Counted from the stretch's first letter, positions 8,408 to 18,385 are shown. The stretch is DNA of 64,000 nt from Sphingobium sp. B2D3C (GCF_025961835.1 NZ_JAOQOK010000001.1:1364001-1428000); one strand, 5' to 3'. Numbers and translations are program-made. Notes: generated by a model from the letters alone, not told the origin.

Positions 8408-9130
8408 TCAGGCGTGGCCGACCCAGCCCCGCCACGTGAAAGCAGCGTAGAACAGCGCCATGTCCGCAAAGCCGCCGGCTCTCAAAATGGCTTCGTCTTC
8501 TTCAGGCGAGAGGCAGTGGAGGCTGGCGGCGACGGCGGCGCGGGCCTTGGCGGTGTCGGCCGGGTCCGCGCCCATAGCCTTGGGATAAGCGGCATAGCGG
8601 TCCAGCCAGACATTGCGGGTCTCCGCATCCTGCGGGAAGCTGCTATGGGCAGCGACGAAGGGTGCGCCTGGGCGCAGGCGGCGGTGGATTTGCTGCACGG
8701 TGCGCGTCCGCTCGGTGGGGTCGAGAAAATGCAGGGTCAGGAGGCAGACTGCCGCATCGAATGGCCCGTCCGGCGCATCGTCGATCAGCCCGTGCACCAA
8801 CTCGACGCGCTCCATCAGCGGCCCGAGTTGGCGTTCGGCCAGTTTCAGCATTTCGCCGGCCGGGTCCACGCCCACGAAGCGCCAACTTGGTTGCGCCTCA
8901 GCGAGCGCCTTCAATTCCATGCCCCCGCCCGCACCGAGCACGAGCACCCGCCCGTCCGGTGGGGCGCGCTCGGCAAGCAGCAGTCCGGTCATCCGGTGCA
9001 GCGCATCCAGCCCCGGCACGAAGCGGCGCGGGCCATCCCAGTAGCGGGCCGTGGCTGCCGGATCGTCGAAGGCTTTGATGAACATGTCCGGGTCCACCGT
9101 CTCATCCGGTGCGGTGTCGTGCGTGGTCAT
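8408..9130 (-). CDS. Class I SAM-dependent methyltransferase
   Basis: About 240 residues with a class I methyltransferase fold: the SAM-binding motif I VLVLGAGGGMEL near residue 65, acidic GVDPAGEML at the end of strand 2, and the post-motif LLTLHFL with RRLRPGAPFVAAH. The substrate is not predictable. The ATG overlaps the stop of the upstream Rrf2 regulator as ATGA, so the pair is translationally coupled and probably co-regulated. The frame appears open further upstream to 9595, but that part is antisense-like sequence overlapping the regulator, so I start at 9130. Confidence 0.85.
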   Translation of the reverse strand: MTTHDTAPDETVDPDMFIKAFDDPAATARYWDGPRRFVPGLDALHRMTGLLLAERAPPDGRVLVLGAGGGMELKALAEAQPSWRFVGVDPAGEMLKLAERQLGPLMERVELVHGLIDDAPDGPFDAAVCLLTLHFLDPTERTRTVQQIHRRLRPGAPFVAAHSSFPQDAETRNVWLDRYAAYPKAMGADPADTAKARAAVAASLHCLSPEEDEAILRAGGFADMALFYAAFTWRGWVGHA

Positions 9131-9588
9131 GGATTTTCGATCCTGTGTTGGGCGCCGTAATCGGACGGCAAGAGACGGTGGAAGCCGGCACTGAGACTGG
9201 CGAGCGTGACGGTGGCGTAGGAGTCGAGCAACAATGCCTCGGCCTGCCGCAGCGGTGCATCGAGCGCAGCGTTGACGGCCCGCTCGACCGCGCAGCCGGG
9301 GTTGTCGCTGCGATTGCCGATGGCGAAGAGCGGCGGCGCCCCGATGGCCCGATAGATATCCAGCAGCGTGACGGCCGCCGGATCGCAGGCAATCGACCAG
9401 CCCCCGCCAGGGCCCTTTTCCGAGCGGACATAACCGGAGTCCCGCAAGCCGGCCATGACCCGGCGGATCACCACCGGATTGGTCTGCATGATTCTGGCCA
9501 GCATCTCCGATGTAACCGGACGCTGCTGCTCCGCCATGTGGAGGAGGACGTGGAGGACGCCGGACAATTTGCTGCTGTTGCGACTCAT
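9127..9588 (-). CDS. Rrf2 family transcriptional regulator (YwnA-like)
   Basis: About 153 residues with an N-terminal winged helix (SGVLHVLLHMAEQQRPVTSEMLARIM, shown here only for orientation: VTSEMLARIM is the turn before the recognition helix) and the Rrf2 signature EKGPGGGWSIA wing. Only two Cys remain in the region where IscR-type members have three cluster ligands, so it is probably a cluster-free YwnA/HypR-like sensor. It is followed by a methyltransferase with a 4-bp overlap. A dyad at 9588-9606 touches the start codon and has no SD in front of it, so autorepression and an unusual start are likely. Confidence 0.85.
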   Translation of the reverse strand: MSRNSSKLSGVLHVLLHMAEQQRPVTSEMLARIMQTNPVVIRRVMAGLRDSGYVRSEKGPGGGWSIACDPAAVTLLDIYRAIGAPPLFAIGNRSDNPGCAVERAVNAALDAPLRQAEALLLDSYATVTLASLSAGFHRLLPSDYGAQHRIENP

Positions 9589-9606
9589 GCAACATATCAT
9601 GTTACA
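9588..9606 (-). promoter_or_regulatory. Candidate Rrf2 autoregulatory operator
   Basis: TGCAACATATCATGTTACA is a 19-bp dyad (arms TGCAACAT/ATGTTACA, 7 of 8 pairs, 3-bp centre) in an AT-rich patch directly abutting the start codon of the Rrf2 gene. Rrf2 proteins bind such dyads as dimers, so binding here would block transcription or the ribosome site. Assignment to this regulator is inferred from position. Confidence 0.5.
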
Positions 9607-9704
9607 TATTCGCGTCCTATTCAAGCCCTATGAGCGCAGCTTGCCCTTCTTGCCCTCGCCGCTTAGGCAAACGGCCATCCGATCCCTGAACCGAAGGCAC
9701 AGAC

Positions 9705-10166
9705 ATGGACTATTATTGGGAAGACCTGGAACTCGGCCTCACCGAGCATTTCGGCCCGTTCGAAGTGGATCGCGAGGAAGTGATCGCCTTTGCCGAGCGC
9801 TATGATCCGCAGCCCTTCCACCTCGATGAAGAAGCGGCCGCAAAGACCCATTTCGGTCGGCTCGCGGCGAGCGGCTGGCAGACCTGCGCGATGATGATGG
9901 GCGCCATGGTGCGGGCGCGGCAGAATAGCGGCGGGTGGCAGGCCAATGCCCTGGGTGCGATGGGTCTGGACGAACTGCGCTGGCGCCGCCCGGTCTTCCC
10001 GGGCGACGTGCTGCGCGGATCGAGCGAACTGGTCGAGAAGCTGGAATCGCGCAGCCGGCCGGAGACGGGCATCCTCAAATGGCGCACCCGCCTGCTCAAT
10101 CAGGACGATCAGGAAGTGCTCAGCCTTGTCTCCGTCGTGCTCCATCGTCGCCGCCCGCAGGCCTGA
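9705..10166 (+). CDS. MaoC family dehydratase (hotdog fold)
   Basis: A 153-residue single hotdog-domain protein. It opens with the typical MaoC start (YYWEDLELGLTEHFGPFEV), followed by the hydratase-type segment FAERYDPQPFHLDEEAA, where Asp and His form the catalytic dyad of R-enoyl-CoA hydratases, and continues with FGRLAASGWQT. Likely substrates are enoyl-CoA or related thioesters. The gene stands alone between a divergent Rrf2 gene and a downstream NTF2-like pair, so context does not narrow its substrate. Confidence 0.9.
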   Translation: MDYYWEDLELGLTEHFGPFEVDREEVIAFAERYDPQPFHLDEEAAAKTHFGRLAASGWQTCAMMMGAMVRARQNSGGWQANALGAMGLDELRWRRPVFPGDVLRGSSELVEKLESRSRPETGILKWRTRLLNQDDQEVLSLVSVVLHRRRPQA

Positions 10167-10256
10167 TGCGACAAATGCTGCACAAGATGTATTGATCTCT
10201 CAACATCCTTGCTGCACCCTGCGCGCGTCGGCCATGGGGGCGGCAAGGAGAGGATC

Positions 10257-10784
10257 ATGAAGGATGACAAGGCTGTGCCGGTAGCGCTCGCACCCTCGCG
10301 GCGCACGTTCATCGCCGGGGCGGCTGCGCTCGGCATTGGCAGCACCAGCGCGCTTGCAAGGGCCGCAACGCAGGAGGGCACCGTGCCGTCGCAGCCCTGG
10401 TTCGAGGCGTATCTGGCCGCGTTCAACCGCGCCGACGAAGCGGTGTTCAGCGCTTATTATGCCGATGACGTGCAGTTCTTCGGCCAGGCCGCGCAGGTGA
10501 CCGGCCGGCAGGCGGTGATCGATTTCTATCGCGGCGTGCGCAAGCATCTGCATGAGAAGGTGGATCTGCTGACCTATGTGGGCGATCCGTCCGGCGCGCA
10601 TATCCTCGCGGTGCTCCGCACGACGCTGGTGGCGCACACCGACTGGCCGGACATGCCGACCGGCGCGCTCAAGGCGGGCGACACGCGCTCGAGCGTCAAC
10701 TTCGTCATGTACGACATCAAGGATGGCCGGTTCACGCGGGTCCGCTCGGCCCGGTTCAGTCCGCAGAAGGGGCGCAGCGCATGA
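10257..10784 (+). CDS. NTF2-like (SnoaL/SgcJ type) protein with Tat signal
   Basis: About 175 residues. The start (ATG with AAGGAGAGG in front) gives a twin-arginine signal SRRTFIAGAAALGIG and a probable ALARA cleavage site near residue 36. The mature part is an NTF2-like alpha/beta cone: WFEAYLAAFNRADEAVFSAYYADDVQFFG, then a strand-rich C-terminus ending VRSARFSP. It overlaps the next gene by ATGA, and that gene encodes a cytosolic NTF2-like protein of similar layout. Ligand or reaction unknown; such proteins act as small hydrolases, isomerases or binders. Confidence 0.75.
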   Translation: MKDDKAVPVALAPSRRTFIAGAAALGIGSTSALARAATQEGTVPSQPWFEAYLAAFNRADEAVFSAYYADDVQFFGQAAQVTGRQAVIDFYRGVRKHLHEKVDLLTYVGDPSGAHILAVLRTTLVAHTDWPDMPTGALKAGDTRSSVNFVMYDIKDGRFTRVRSARFSPQKGRSA

Positions 10785-11188
10785 CGCAGGAAGATCGCTT
10801 CCGGGCCTATATCGCCTCGTTCAATGCGCAGGACTGGCCCGCACTGGTGAAGAATTATGCGCCTGATGTGCATCTCGTCATCGGCAATGGCACCGAGCTG
10901 ATCGGGCACGATGCCATCGTCGCCTTCTACAAGAAGGTGAACCAGCAGACGCGGCGCATCATTCAGGTTCGCAATGTCTTCACCGATGGCAAGCGGCTGG
11001 TCGCCGAGCTGGAATCGGAGTTTCTGGCCACGGTTGATGCGCCCGATTTCACCTCCGGCCCGCTCAAGAAAGGCGACCGCATCCACATCAACAGCTTCGC
11101 GCTGTATGAATATGTCGGCGACGTCTTCACCAACATCCGCTCGGCGGTGTTCCGGCGGGAGTTCATCCCGGCCGGCAAGAGCGAATAA
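10781..11188 (+). CDS. NTF2-like (SnoaL type) protein
   Basis: A 135-residue NTF2-fold protein without a signal peptide (FRAYIASFNAQDWPALVKNYAPD, then a C-terminus VFTNIRSAVFRREF). It parallels the mature part of the upstream Tat-exported protein: the YIASFNAQDW / YLAAFNRADE openings and the IRSAVF / VRSARF endings align. The two are therefore diverged tandem duplicates in one operon, one exported and one cytosolic. Function unknown. mutL converges on it from downstream with a 24-bp gap. Confidence 0.75.
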   Translation: MTQEDRFRAYIASFNAQDWPALVKNYAPDVHLVIGNGTELIGHDAIVAFYKKVNQQTRRIIQVRNVFTDGKRLVAELESEFLATVDAPDFTSGPLKKGDRIHINSFALYEYVGDVFTNIRSAVFRREFIPAGKSE

Positions 11189-11212
11189 GCAGCGCGAACA
11201 AGCCGCGCCGGC

Positions 11213-12991
11213 TCAATGCCGGCCGAACAGCTTCTCGATGTCGCCATGCGCCAGCTTGATCCATGTCGGCCGGCCATGGTTGCATTGCCCGCTATGCGGC
11301 GTGACCTCCATCTCGCGAAGCAGCGCGTTCATTTCCGCCACGGAGAGCACCCGCCCTGCCCGCACCGAGCCGTGGCAGGCCATGGTCGCCGCAACAAGAT
11401 CGAGCCGGGCCTTGAGCGAGGCGGCATCGCCCAGCGCGGCCAGATCGTCGGCGAGATCGCGAACGAGGCCGGGCACGTCGCTGGTGCCCAGCAGGGCCGG
11501 TGCGGCGCGGACGAGGATCGCCGCCGGGCCGAAGCGCTCGACCTCCAGCCCGAGTTCGGCCAACTCGGCGGCGCGCGCCTCGATCCGGTCGCAGGCCGGC
11601 TCATCCAGCTCGACCACTTCCGGCAACAGCAGCGCCTGCCGCGCCACCGCGCCCTCTACGAGAGCCCGCCGCATCCGCTCCAGCACGAGGCGTTCGTGCG
11701 CGGCATGCTGATCGACCAGCACCAGCCCGTCCTCCGCCTCGGCGACTATATAGGTCCGCGCCACCTGCCCGCGCGCCACGCCCAATGGAAACTCACGGTG
11801 CTCGGCCTGCGGCTGCGCGACCGGCGCTTCCGCCCGGCCTGACGGCGCAAAGCCGGTGAAACGGGCCTGTCGGTCTCCAAACAGCGGCACGCCGCCATAA
11901 GCACCGCCGGATGACGGCGCCCGCCAAGTTGTGGGAGCCTCGGGTGCCTGCGCCCCTTCGCGCTGCCACAGATCGGCGGCGCTGGCCTCGGGCCGATTGG
12001 CGACCCGCATTCCGGCATCATCGAGCGCCCGGCGGAGGCCACTGACGATCATCCCGCGCATGAAGGCGGGATCGCGGAAGCGTACTTCTGTCTTGGCAGG
12101 GTGCACGTTCACGTCCACGTCCGGCATCGGCACATTCAGGAACAAGGCCAGCACCGGATGCCGGTCCCGCGCAATGAAATCGGCATAGGCGCCGCGCACA
12201 GCGCCCACCAGCAGGCGGTCGCGCACCGGGCGGCCGTTGACGAAGAGATATTGATGATCGGCCGAGCCGCGATGATAGGTCGGCAGCGAGGCGACGCCGC
12301 TGATCGTCACCGCCTCCCGTTCCAGCGAGACAATGACGTGATTGTCGGCTAGCTCGCGATCGATGAGCTGGGCCACGCGGTCCTCTCTGGTCTGCCCGCC
12401 CGGTAGCGAGAACACCCGGCGCCCGTCATGCTCCAGCACGAATGCGACATCGTTGCGCGCCATGGCGAGGCGGCGGACGATGTCGAGGCAGGCGGCATAT
12501 TCCGACCGCGCCGAGCGCAGGAACTTGCGGCGCGCCGGAACGCGCTCGAACAGCCCATCCATCTCCACGCGCGTGCCGGGCGCCATCGCGCAGGGGGCGG
12601 CGGTGGCCAGCACGCCATTGTCGCACACCAGGCGCCATCCATCCGCATCGCGCTGACGGCTGGCGATGCTGAGGCGCGAGACGCTGCCGATCGAGGGCAG
12701 CGCCTCACCCCGAAAACCGAGCGTCCTGACCGCCTCGATGGCCTCGTCAGGCAGCTTGGATGTCGCGTGGCGCTCCAGCGCAAGCGGCAGATCGTCGCGG
12801 CTCATGCCATGGCCATCATCGGTGACGCTCAGGCCGCCGAGGCCGCCCTGCTGCAGCGAGATCGCAACGGAGCGGGCCTGCGCATCCAGCGCGTTTTCCA
12901 GCAACTCCTTGAGCGCGCTCGCAGGGCGCTCGACCACCTCTCCGGCGGCAATTCGATTAACAAGGGACTCGGGGAGGCGGCGTATTGACAT
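11213..12991 (-). CDS. mutL: DNA mismatch repair protein MutL
   Basis: About 592 residues. The N-terminal GHKL ATPase is intact: NRIAAGEVVERPASALKELLENALDA, DDGHGMS and TLGFRGEALPSI regions. The C-terminal dimer domain carries DQHAAHERLVLE, the endonuclease motif DQHA(x)2E(x)4E, plus ACHGSVRAG and CNHGRPTW. That fits organisms lacking MutH, where MutL itself nicks the nascent strand. I start at 12991 (MSIRRLPESLVNRIAAGE), the canonical N-terminus; the open frame upstream to 13087 has no family similarity. It diverges from mreB across 144 bp. Confidence 0.97.
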   Translation of the reverse strand: MSIRRLPESLVNRIAAGEVVERPASALKELLENALDAQARSVAISLQQGGLGGLSVTDDGHGMSRDDLPLALERHATSKLPDEAIEAVRTLGFRGEALPSIGSVSRLSIASRQRDADGWRLVCDNGVLATAAPCAMAPGTRVEMDGLFERVPARRKFLRSARSEYAACLDIVRRLAMARNDVAFVLEHDGRRVFSLPGGQTREDRVAQLIDRELADNHVIVSLEREAVTISGVASLPTYHRGSADHQYLFVNGRPVRDRLLVGAVRGAYADFIARDRHPVLALFLNVPMPDVDVNVHPAKTEVRFRDPAFMRGMIVSGLRRALDDAGMRVANRPEASAADLWQREGAQAPEAPTTWRAPSSGGAYGGVPLFGDRQARFTGFAPSGRAEAPVAQPQAEHREFPLGVARGQVARTYIVAEAEDGLVLVDQHAAHERLVLERMRRALVEGAVARQALLLPEVVELDEPACDRIEARAAELAELGLEVERFGPAAILVRAAPALLGTSDVPGLVRDLADDLAALGDAASLKARLDLVAATMACHGSVRAGRVLSVAEMNALLREMEVTPHSGQCNHGRPTWIKLAHGDIEKLFGRH

Positions 12992-13032
12992 TGGATTGCG
13001 ACTAGACCAAGCGAGCCTCCTACGCGAGCGAA

Positions 13033-13055
13033 AGCCACCCGTTTTTCCGGTGGCT
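13033..13055. other. Hairpin in the mutL-mreB divergent spacer
   Basis: AGCCACC (13033-13039) and GGTGGCT (13049-13055) pair perfectly around a 9-nt T-rich loop. It lies 42 bp before the mutL start and 81 bp before mreB, within the shared promoter region. It may be an operator or 5'-leader hairpin for mreB; the sequence does not tell which. No confident -35/-10 pair is visible around it. Confidence 0.35.
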
Positions 13056-13123
13056 GGAGTCGGCAGGGCGGGCATTCCCCGGAGCATCTGAAAGCCGCGT
13101 CCTCACCGGCGCGACCGGCATGA

Positions 13124-14179
<1,056 letters not shown>

Positions 14180-14195
14180 GCCCGAGGTTGTTCGC

Positions 14196-15086
14196 ATGGC
14201 GCCACCCGGCAACAGGCGCCCCGGCTTCAACCGGAAAGCGCAATATGGACTGTTCGCCAGCTATGTGATCGCGCTGCTCGGCGCGGTCGCTGGCCTGCTG
14301 ATGCTGATCCTCTCAATTGCCGATCCCGCTGGCTTTGCCGGCTTGCGTTCGGCGGTGGCGGAAGTGACGCGCCCGATCTCCAGCAACCTGCGCTCGGTCG
14401 TCGTCGGCGTCGGCAATATCGAGGAAGAGTTTGCCGCCTATATCAACGCCGGCTCGCAGAACGCCGCCCTGCGCCGGCAGGTGGAAGCGAACCGCACGCG
14501 CCTCATCGAGGCCGAAGCGATCCGCCAGGAGAATATCCGGCTGCGCGATCTCCTCAAGCTGACCGAAACCGACCAGGGCGTCGTTGCTGCGGGCCATCTG
14601 ATTTCCTCCACGCCGGCCAGCGCCGCCCGCCTGGCGCGCCTCGACATGGGCCGCAGCGAGGGCGTGAGCGCGGGCATGCCGGTGCGCGCGCCGGAAGGCC
14701 TGGTCGGTCGCGTGCTGCGTGCCGGACCGAACACAGCCGACGTCCTACTGCTTATCGATGAAGGCAATATCGTGCCGGTGCGTCGCACGAGCGACAATAT
14801 TCCGGGCATCAGCTCCGGCCGGGGTGACGGCACGGTCGAGATCCGCGCGCTCAATGCCGAGCGCAATCCCTTCAAGCCCGGCGACGTGCTGGTCACATCC
14901 GGCATTGGCGGTCTGTATCGCTCCAATATCCCTGTGGCCATCGTCGCGCGGCGCGAAGGCGAGAAGGCCATCGCCATTCCACTCGCCAACCCCTCGCGCG
15001 TGGAGTTGGTCGTCGTGCAGGCCCCCTTCCGCCCGGAAGAAGCCGAGCGTGCCGGCAATGCCGCGCAGCCGCCCGCCGTGCCATGA
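14196..15086 (+). CDS. mreC: Rod shape-determining protein MreC
   Basis: A 296-residue bitopic protein: one membrane segment at about residues 20-42 (YVIALLGAVAGLLMLILSI), a coiled-coil stretch (AALRRQVEANRTRLIEAEAIRQEN) and the two-barrel periplasmic domain (GLVGRVLRAGP, GDVLVTSGIGGLYRSNIPVA). It couples MreB to PBP2 and RodA outside the membrane. The C-terminus is short and Pro/Ala-rich. It lies between mreB (16 bp) and mreD (ATGA overlap). Confidence 0.97.
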   Translation: MAPPGNRRPGFNRKAQYGLFASYVIALLGAVAGLLMLILSIADPAGFAGLRSAVAEVTRPISSNLRSVVVGVGNIEEEFAAYINAGSQNAALRRQVEANRTRLIEAEAIRQENIRLRDLLKLTETDQGVVAAGHLISSTPASAARLARLDMGRSEGVSAGMPVRAPEGLVGRVLRAGPNTADVLLLIDEGNIVPVRRTSDNIPGISSGRGDGTVEIRALNAERNPFKPGDVLVTSGIGGLYRSNIPVAIVARREGEKAIAIPLANPSRVELVVVQAPFRPEEAERAGNAAQPPAVP

Positions 15087-15598
15087 ACAGCCGCTACAGC
15101 AACCGGATCGGCCGCAAGCGGACCTGGCTGCACTTGCGCGGCGTGCCGGTCGCGTCCGTCCTTCTGGGCTCGATGCTGGCGCCGCTCATGCCGGTCATCG
15201 CGCAGACCCCCCTGCTCCCGCCGTTCGGCCTGATGATGCTGATCGCCTGGCGCGTGCTGCGTCCGGACATCTGGCCGCTGTGGATCGGCGTGCCGCTGGG
15301 GCTGGTGGATGATCTAATGAACGGGCAGCCGGTCGGCAGCGCCGTATTTCTATGGACGATCCTGCTGCTCGCCTTCGACTTTGAGGGGCAGCGGAACCTG
15401 TGGCGCGACTACTGGCATGGCTGGCTGCTCGGCTCGCTGGCGATCGGCTTTGCGCTGGCTGGTGGCTGGCTTGCCGTGCATCTCTCCGGCCATGGCGGGG
15501 AAATCATTCAAATCCTCCCGCAGTTCCTCTATAGTGTCGCCTTGTTCCCCTTCATCGTGCGCATTTGTGCCGCGTTGGACAAATGGCGGCTTCCGTGA
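15083..15598 (+). CDS. mreD: Rod shape-determining protein MreD
   Basis: A 171-residue integral membrane protein with about five hydrophobic segments (for example VPVASVLLGSMLAPLMPVI, FGLMMLIAWRVL, WTILLLAFDF, LGSLAIGFALAGGWLAV). It carries the FGLMMLIAWRVLRPDIWP...GLVDDLMNGQPVG block common to alphaproteobacterial MreD. It starts inside the mreC stop (ATGA) and its 3' end overlaps the proposed mrdA start by 16 bp, so all four genes are translationally linked. Confidence 0.93.
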   Translation: MNSRYSNRIGRKRTWLHLRGVPVASVLLGSMLAPLMPVIAQTPLLPPFGLMMLIAWRVLRPDIWPLWIGVPLGLVDDLMNGQPVGSAVFLWTILLLAFDFEGQRNLWRDYWHGWLLGSLAIGFALAGGWLAVHLSGHGGEIIQILPQFLYSVALFPFIVRICAALDKWRLP

Positions 15599-17673
15599 TT
15601 TCCTTCCGCAAGATCCTGTTCCCCAACAAAGTCGTCACCCCCGCCAGCCAGGCCTACAGCTTCAACCGCCGCACCTTCGTGCTCGGTGGGGCGCAACTGG
15701 CGGTGGGCGGCCTGCTGGTGGGACGCATGGGGTGGATCGCGATTGCGGAAAATGAGAAGTACCAGCTCCTCTCCGACAGCAACCGCATCAACCTGACGAT
15801 CACCCCGCCCCGGCGGGGCTGGATTCTGGATCGGCGGGGGCAGGCGCTGGCCTCGAACCGTACCAATTTCCGCGTCGACATCATCCCGGATCGCTTGCGG
15901 GACCGGGAGCGGGTGGTGCGCGAGCTGGCTACGCTGCTGGCCCTGACGCCCAATGATGTGGACCGCATCAACGAGCATCTCGACCGCGCGGCGGGCTATC
16001 AGCCCGTGCAGGTGGCCGATGATCTGAGCTATGAGCAATATGCGGCGCTCTCCGTCCGCCTGCCCGATTTTCCCGGCGTCGTGCCCTCGCAGGGCTTTTC
16101 ACGTTATTATCCTGCCGGGCCGCCGGTCGGCCATCTACTCGGTTATGTCGGCACACCGTCAGCCAAAGAATATAATGCGTCGCGTGACCCCTTGCTGATC
16201 ACGCCCGGCTTCAAGCTCGGCAAGCAGGGGCTGGAGAAGTCGCTCAATTCAATTCTTACCGGCAAGCCCGGTGCCCGCCGCGTGGAAGTGACGGCGCGCG
16301 GGGCGATGGTGCGCGACCTCGAAACCCAACCCGATACGCCGGGCCGCTCCATCAAGCTGACCATCGATGCCGGCCTGCAGGAATTCGCCGGCCGGCGGCT
16401 GGGCACGCAAAGCGGCGCCGTGGTGATCATGGATTGCCACACCGGGGACATTCTCTGCTCCACCTCGATGCCGAGCTTCGACCCCAACAGCTTCTCCGAG
16501 GGCATTTCGCATCACGAATGGCAGATGCTCTCGCAAGACGACCATGTGCCCCTGCGCAATAAGACGCTGGGCGGGCTGTATCCGCCCGGATCGACCGTCA
16601 AGCCGATGATCGCCCTCTCCTTCCTCGAAGCCGGGCTGCCGGCCGAGGCGACGGTGAACTGCACCGGGGCGCTGCGGGTGGGCAATCGCCTGTTTCACTG
16701 CCATGCGCGTCGCGGCCACGGCACGGTGAACATGCACCGCGCCATCGAGCAGAGCTGCAACATCTATTTCTACTACTTCGCCCAGAAGATCGGCATGGAC
16801 GCCATTGCCATGATGGCGCGGCGGCTGGGCCTCGGCCAGCGCTTCGACCTGCCCTTCCCCAACCAGAGCTACGGCACCGTGCCGGACCCGGCCTGGAAGA
16901 TGAAGAAATACAACCAGCCCTGGCAGACCTATGACACGGTCAACGCGACCATCGGCCAGGGCTATATGCTGGTGAACCCGACGCAGATGTGCGTGATGGC
17001 CGCGCGCCTCGCCACCGGGCTCGATCTCGATCCGCATTTCATCGTCGACGGCAAGCGCCATCAGGGCGAGCCGCTGGGCGTGTCGCTCGAGCATCTTACG
17101 GTCATCCGCAATGCCATGAAGGATGTGGTCAACGGCGGCGGCACCGGCCGTGCAGCGCGGCTGGACGTTCCCGGCGTAATGCTCGCCGCCAAGACCGGCA
17201 CGGCGCAGGTCGGCGCGATCAGCACCCGCGGGCAGCGCGCGGCAAGCCAGCCCTTCCGCCTTCGCGATCACGCCCTGTTCCAGGGCTTCGCGCCGCATGA
17301 CAATCCGCGCTACGCCATCGCCACGATCATCGAACATGGCGGCCACATGGACCGGGTGCAGGACGCGCCGATGATCTCGGGCGATTGCATCACCTATCTC
17401 TACGATCCCGCCAAGGCGATGGAGAAGCTGCAGCGCTTCGAAGCGACCTGGGGCGGCACGCCGCAGATGCGCATGGAGCGCCAGCTCAACGCCTTCCGCA
17501 TTGCGCGCGGCCTTGAGTCTGCGCCCCTCATGCCCGAGCCCGGCAATGCGGCCTCCCCGGCCGCCCCGACTCCCGCCACCCCGGCGCAGACCGGGAGCGA
17601 AGACGGCACCAATGCAAGCGAGGATGGCGACATCGATGCCCCCGTCGGCCCCGGCACCGGCGACACCGACTGA
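15583..17673 (+). CDS. mrdA: Penicillin-binding protein 2 (peptidoglycan transpeptidase)
   Basis: About 696 residues. A short cytoplasmic part and one membrane segment (FVLGGAQLAVGGLLVGRMGWIAIA region) precede the PBP dimerisation domain and the transpeptidase. Catalytic motifs: SxxK as STVK with Ser337, SxN as SCN at Ser391, and KTGT with Lys537. A Pro/Ala/Asp-rich tail of ~50 residues ends the protein. I prefer ATG 15583, inside mreD; an upstream GTG at 15565 is possible. The usual partner glycosyltransferase gene rodA is not next; a tRNA gene follows instead. Confidence 0.95.
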   Translation: MAASVISFRKILFPNKVVTPASQAYSFNRRTFVLGGAQLAVGGLLVGRMGWIAIAENEKYQLLSDSNRINLTITPPRRGWILDRRGQALASNRTNFRVDIIPDRLRDRERVVRELATLLALTPNDVDRINEHLDRAAGYQPVQVADDLSYEQYAALSVRLPDFPGVVPSQGFSRYYPAGPPVGHLLGYVGTPSAKEYNASRDPLLITPGFKLGKQGLEKSLNSILTGKPGARRVEVTARGAMVRDLETQPDTPGRSIKLTIDAGLQEFAGRRLGTQSGAVVIMDCHTGDILCSTSMPSFDPNSFSEGISHHEWQMLSQDDHVPLRNKTLGGLYPPGSTVKPMIALSFLEAGLPAEATVNCTGALRVGNRLFHCHARRGHGTVNMHRAIEQSCNIYFYYFAQKIGMDAIAMMARRLGLGQRFDLPFPNQSYGTVPDPAWKMKKYNQPWQTYDTVNATIGQGYMLVNPTQMCVMAARLATGLDLDPHFIVDGKRHQGEPLGVSLEHLTVIRNAMKDVVNGGGTGRAARLDVPGVMLAAKTGTAQVGAISTRGQRAASQPFRLRDHALFQGFAPHDNPRYAIATIIEHGGHMDRVQDAPMISGDCITYLYDPAKAMEKLQRFEATWGGTPQMRMERQLNAFRIARGLESAPLMPEPGNAASPAAPTPATPAQTGSEDGTNASEDGDIDAPVGPGTGDTD

Positions 17674-17809
17674 GCCGCACGCGGTTTTCTCGCAAAGCAG
17701 CATCTTTTTTCGCCACGCCTCGGATTTTTTGTTGGCATCCTCAAAACACCATGTTAACGGCCCACCTCCCGACGGGATGTTGATCAAACGATCAACGAGC
17801 CGCCGAAGT

Positions 17810-17885
<76 letters not shown>

Positions 17886-18026
17886 TTTTTCTCCTAAATT
17901 TCAATCTCTAGAGCGAAGCGAGACATTGCTTCCGCTTTAGGTTCCAGGCGTCCAGCGGCAGCCGCCGTTCGTCATCTGGAAAGTAGCATCGGGTTTTCCC
18001 GTTCGATATTGACGCGCGCCCGTCCT

Positions 18027-18042
18027 ATCGGATATTCCCGAT
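18027..18042 (+). promoter_or_regulatory. Candidate ArsR operator
   Basis: ATCGGATATTCCCGAT holds perfect 5-bp arms ATCGG/CCGAT around a 6-bp AT-rich centre, ending 2 bp before the arsR start codon. ArsR repressors bind short dyads overlapping their own promoter, so this is a good site for autorepression of the whole ars block. The motif is seen; its use by this ArsR is inferred. Confidence 0.5.
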
Positions 18043-18044
18043 GA

Positions 18045-18374
18045 ATGGAAACCGATAACGCGCTCGGCATTCTGGCGGCTCTGTCGCACCCGACCCGCCT
18101 GGCAACCTTCCAGTTGCTCGTACGGCATGAGCCGGAGGGCCTTTCGACGGGGCAACTTGTCGAGGCGAGCAGCCTGACGCAGAGCACCTTTTCGACCCAT
18201 CTGGCGGTCATGGCGAAGGCAGGGCTGGTGATCTCGGAAAAGCGGGGACGTCAGCAGATCCAGCGCGCCAATATGGCGCCTTTGCGCGATCTGATGCTCT
18301 TCCTCGCCAAGGATTGCTGCCAGGGCCGCGCAGATTTTTGCGAGCCGCTGCTTGCTGAACTCTCCTGCTGCTGA
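18045..18374 (+). CDS. arsR: ArsR family transcriptional regulator
   Basis: A 109-residue winged-helix repressor (LGILAALSHPTRLATFQLL, then a recognition region SSLTQSTFSTHLAVMAKAGLV). It lacks the alpha-3 CxC of the E. coli type. Cysteines are instead clustered at the C-terminus (DCCQGRADFC and a final SCC), resembling the C-terminal As(III) site of the Acidithiobacillus-type ArsR, though spacing differs slightly. On As(III) binding it should release the operator just upstream. It heads the co-directional block arsR-arsC-acr3 remnant-arsH. Confidence 0.9.
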   Translation: METDNALGILAALSHPTRLATFQLLVRHEPEGLSTGQLVEASSLTQSTFSTHLAVMAKAGLVISEKRGRQQIQRANMAPLRDLMLFLAKDCCQGRADFCEPLLAELSCC

Positions 18375-18385
18375 AGGACGGGATC

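Noticed and set aside
8408..9595. Extension of the methyltransferase frame to 9595 (395 codons)
   Set aside because: The first ~155 codons overlap the Rrf2 gene in another frame and have no similarity. ATG 9130 with the ATGA overlap is the natural start.
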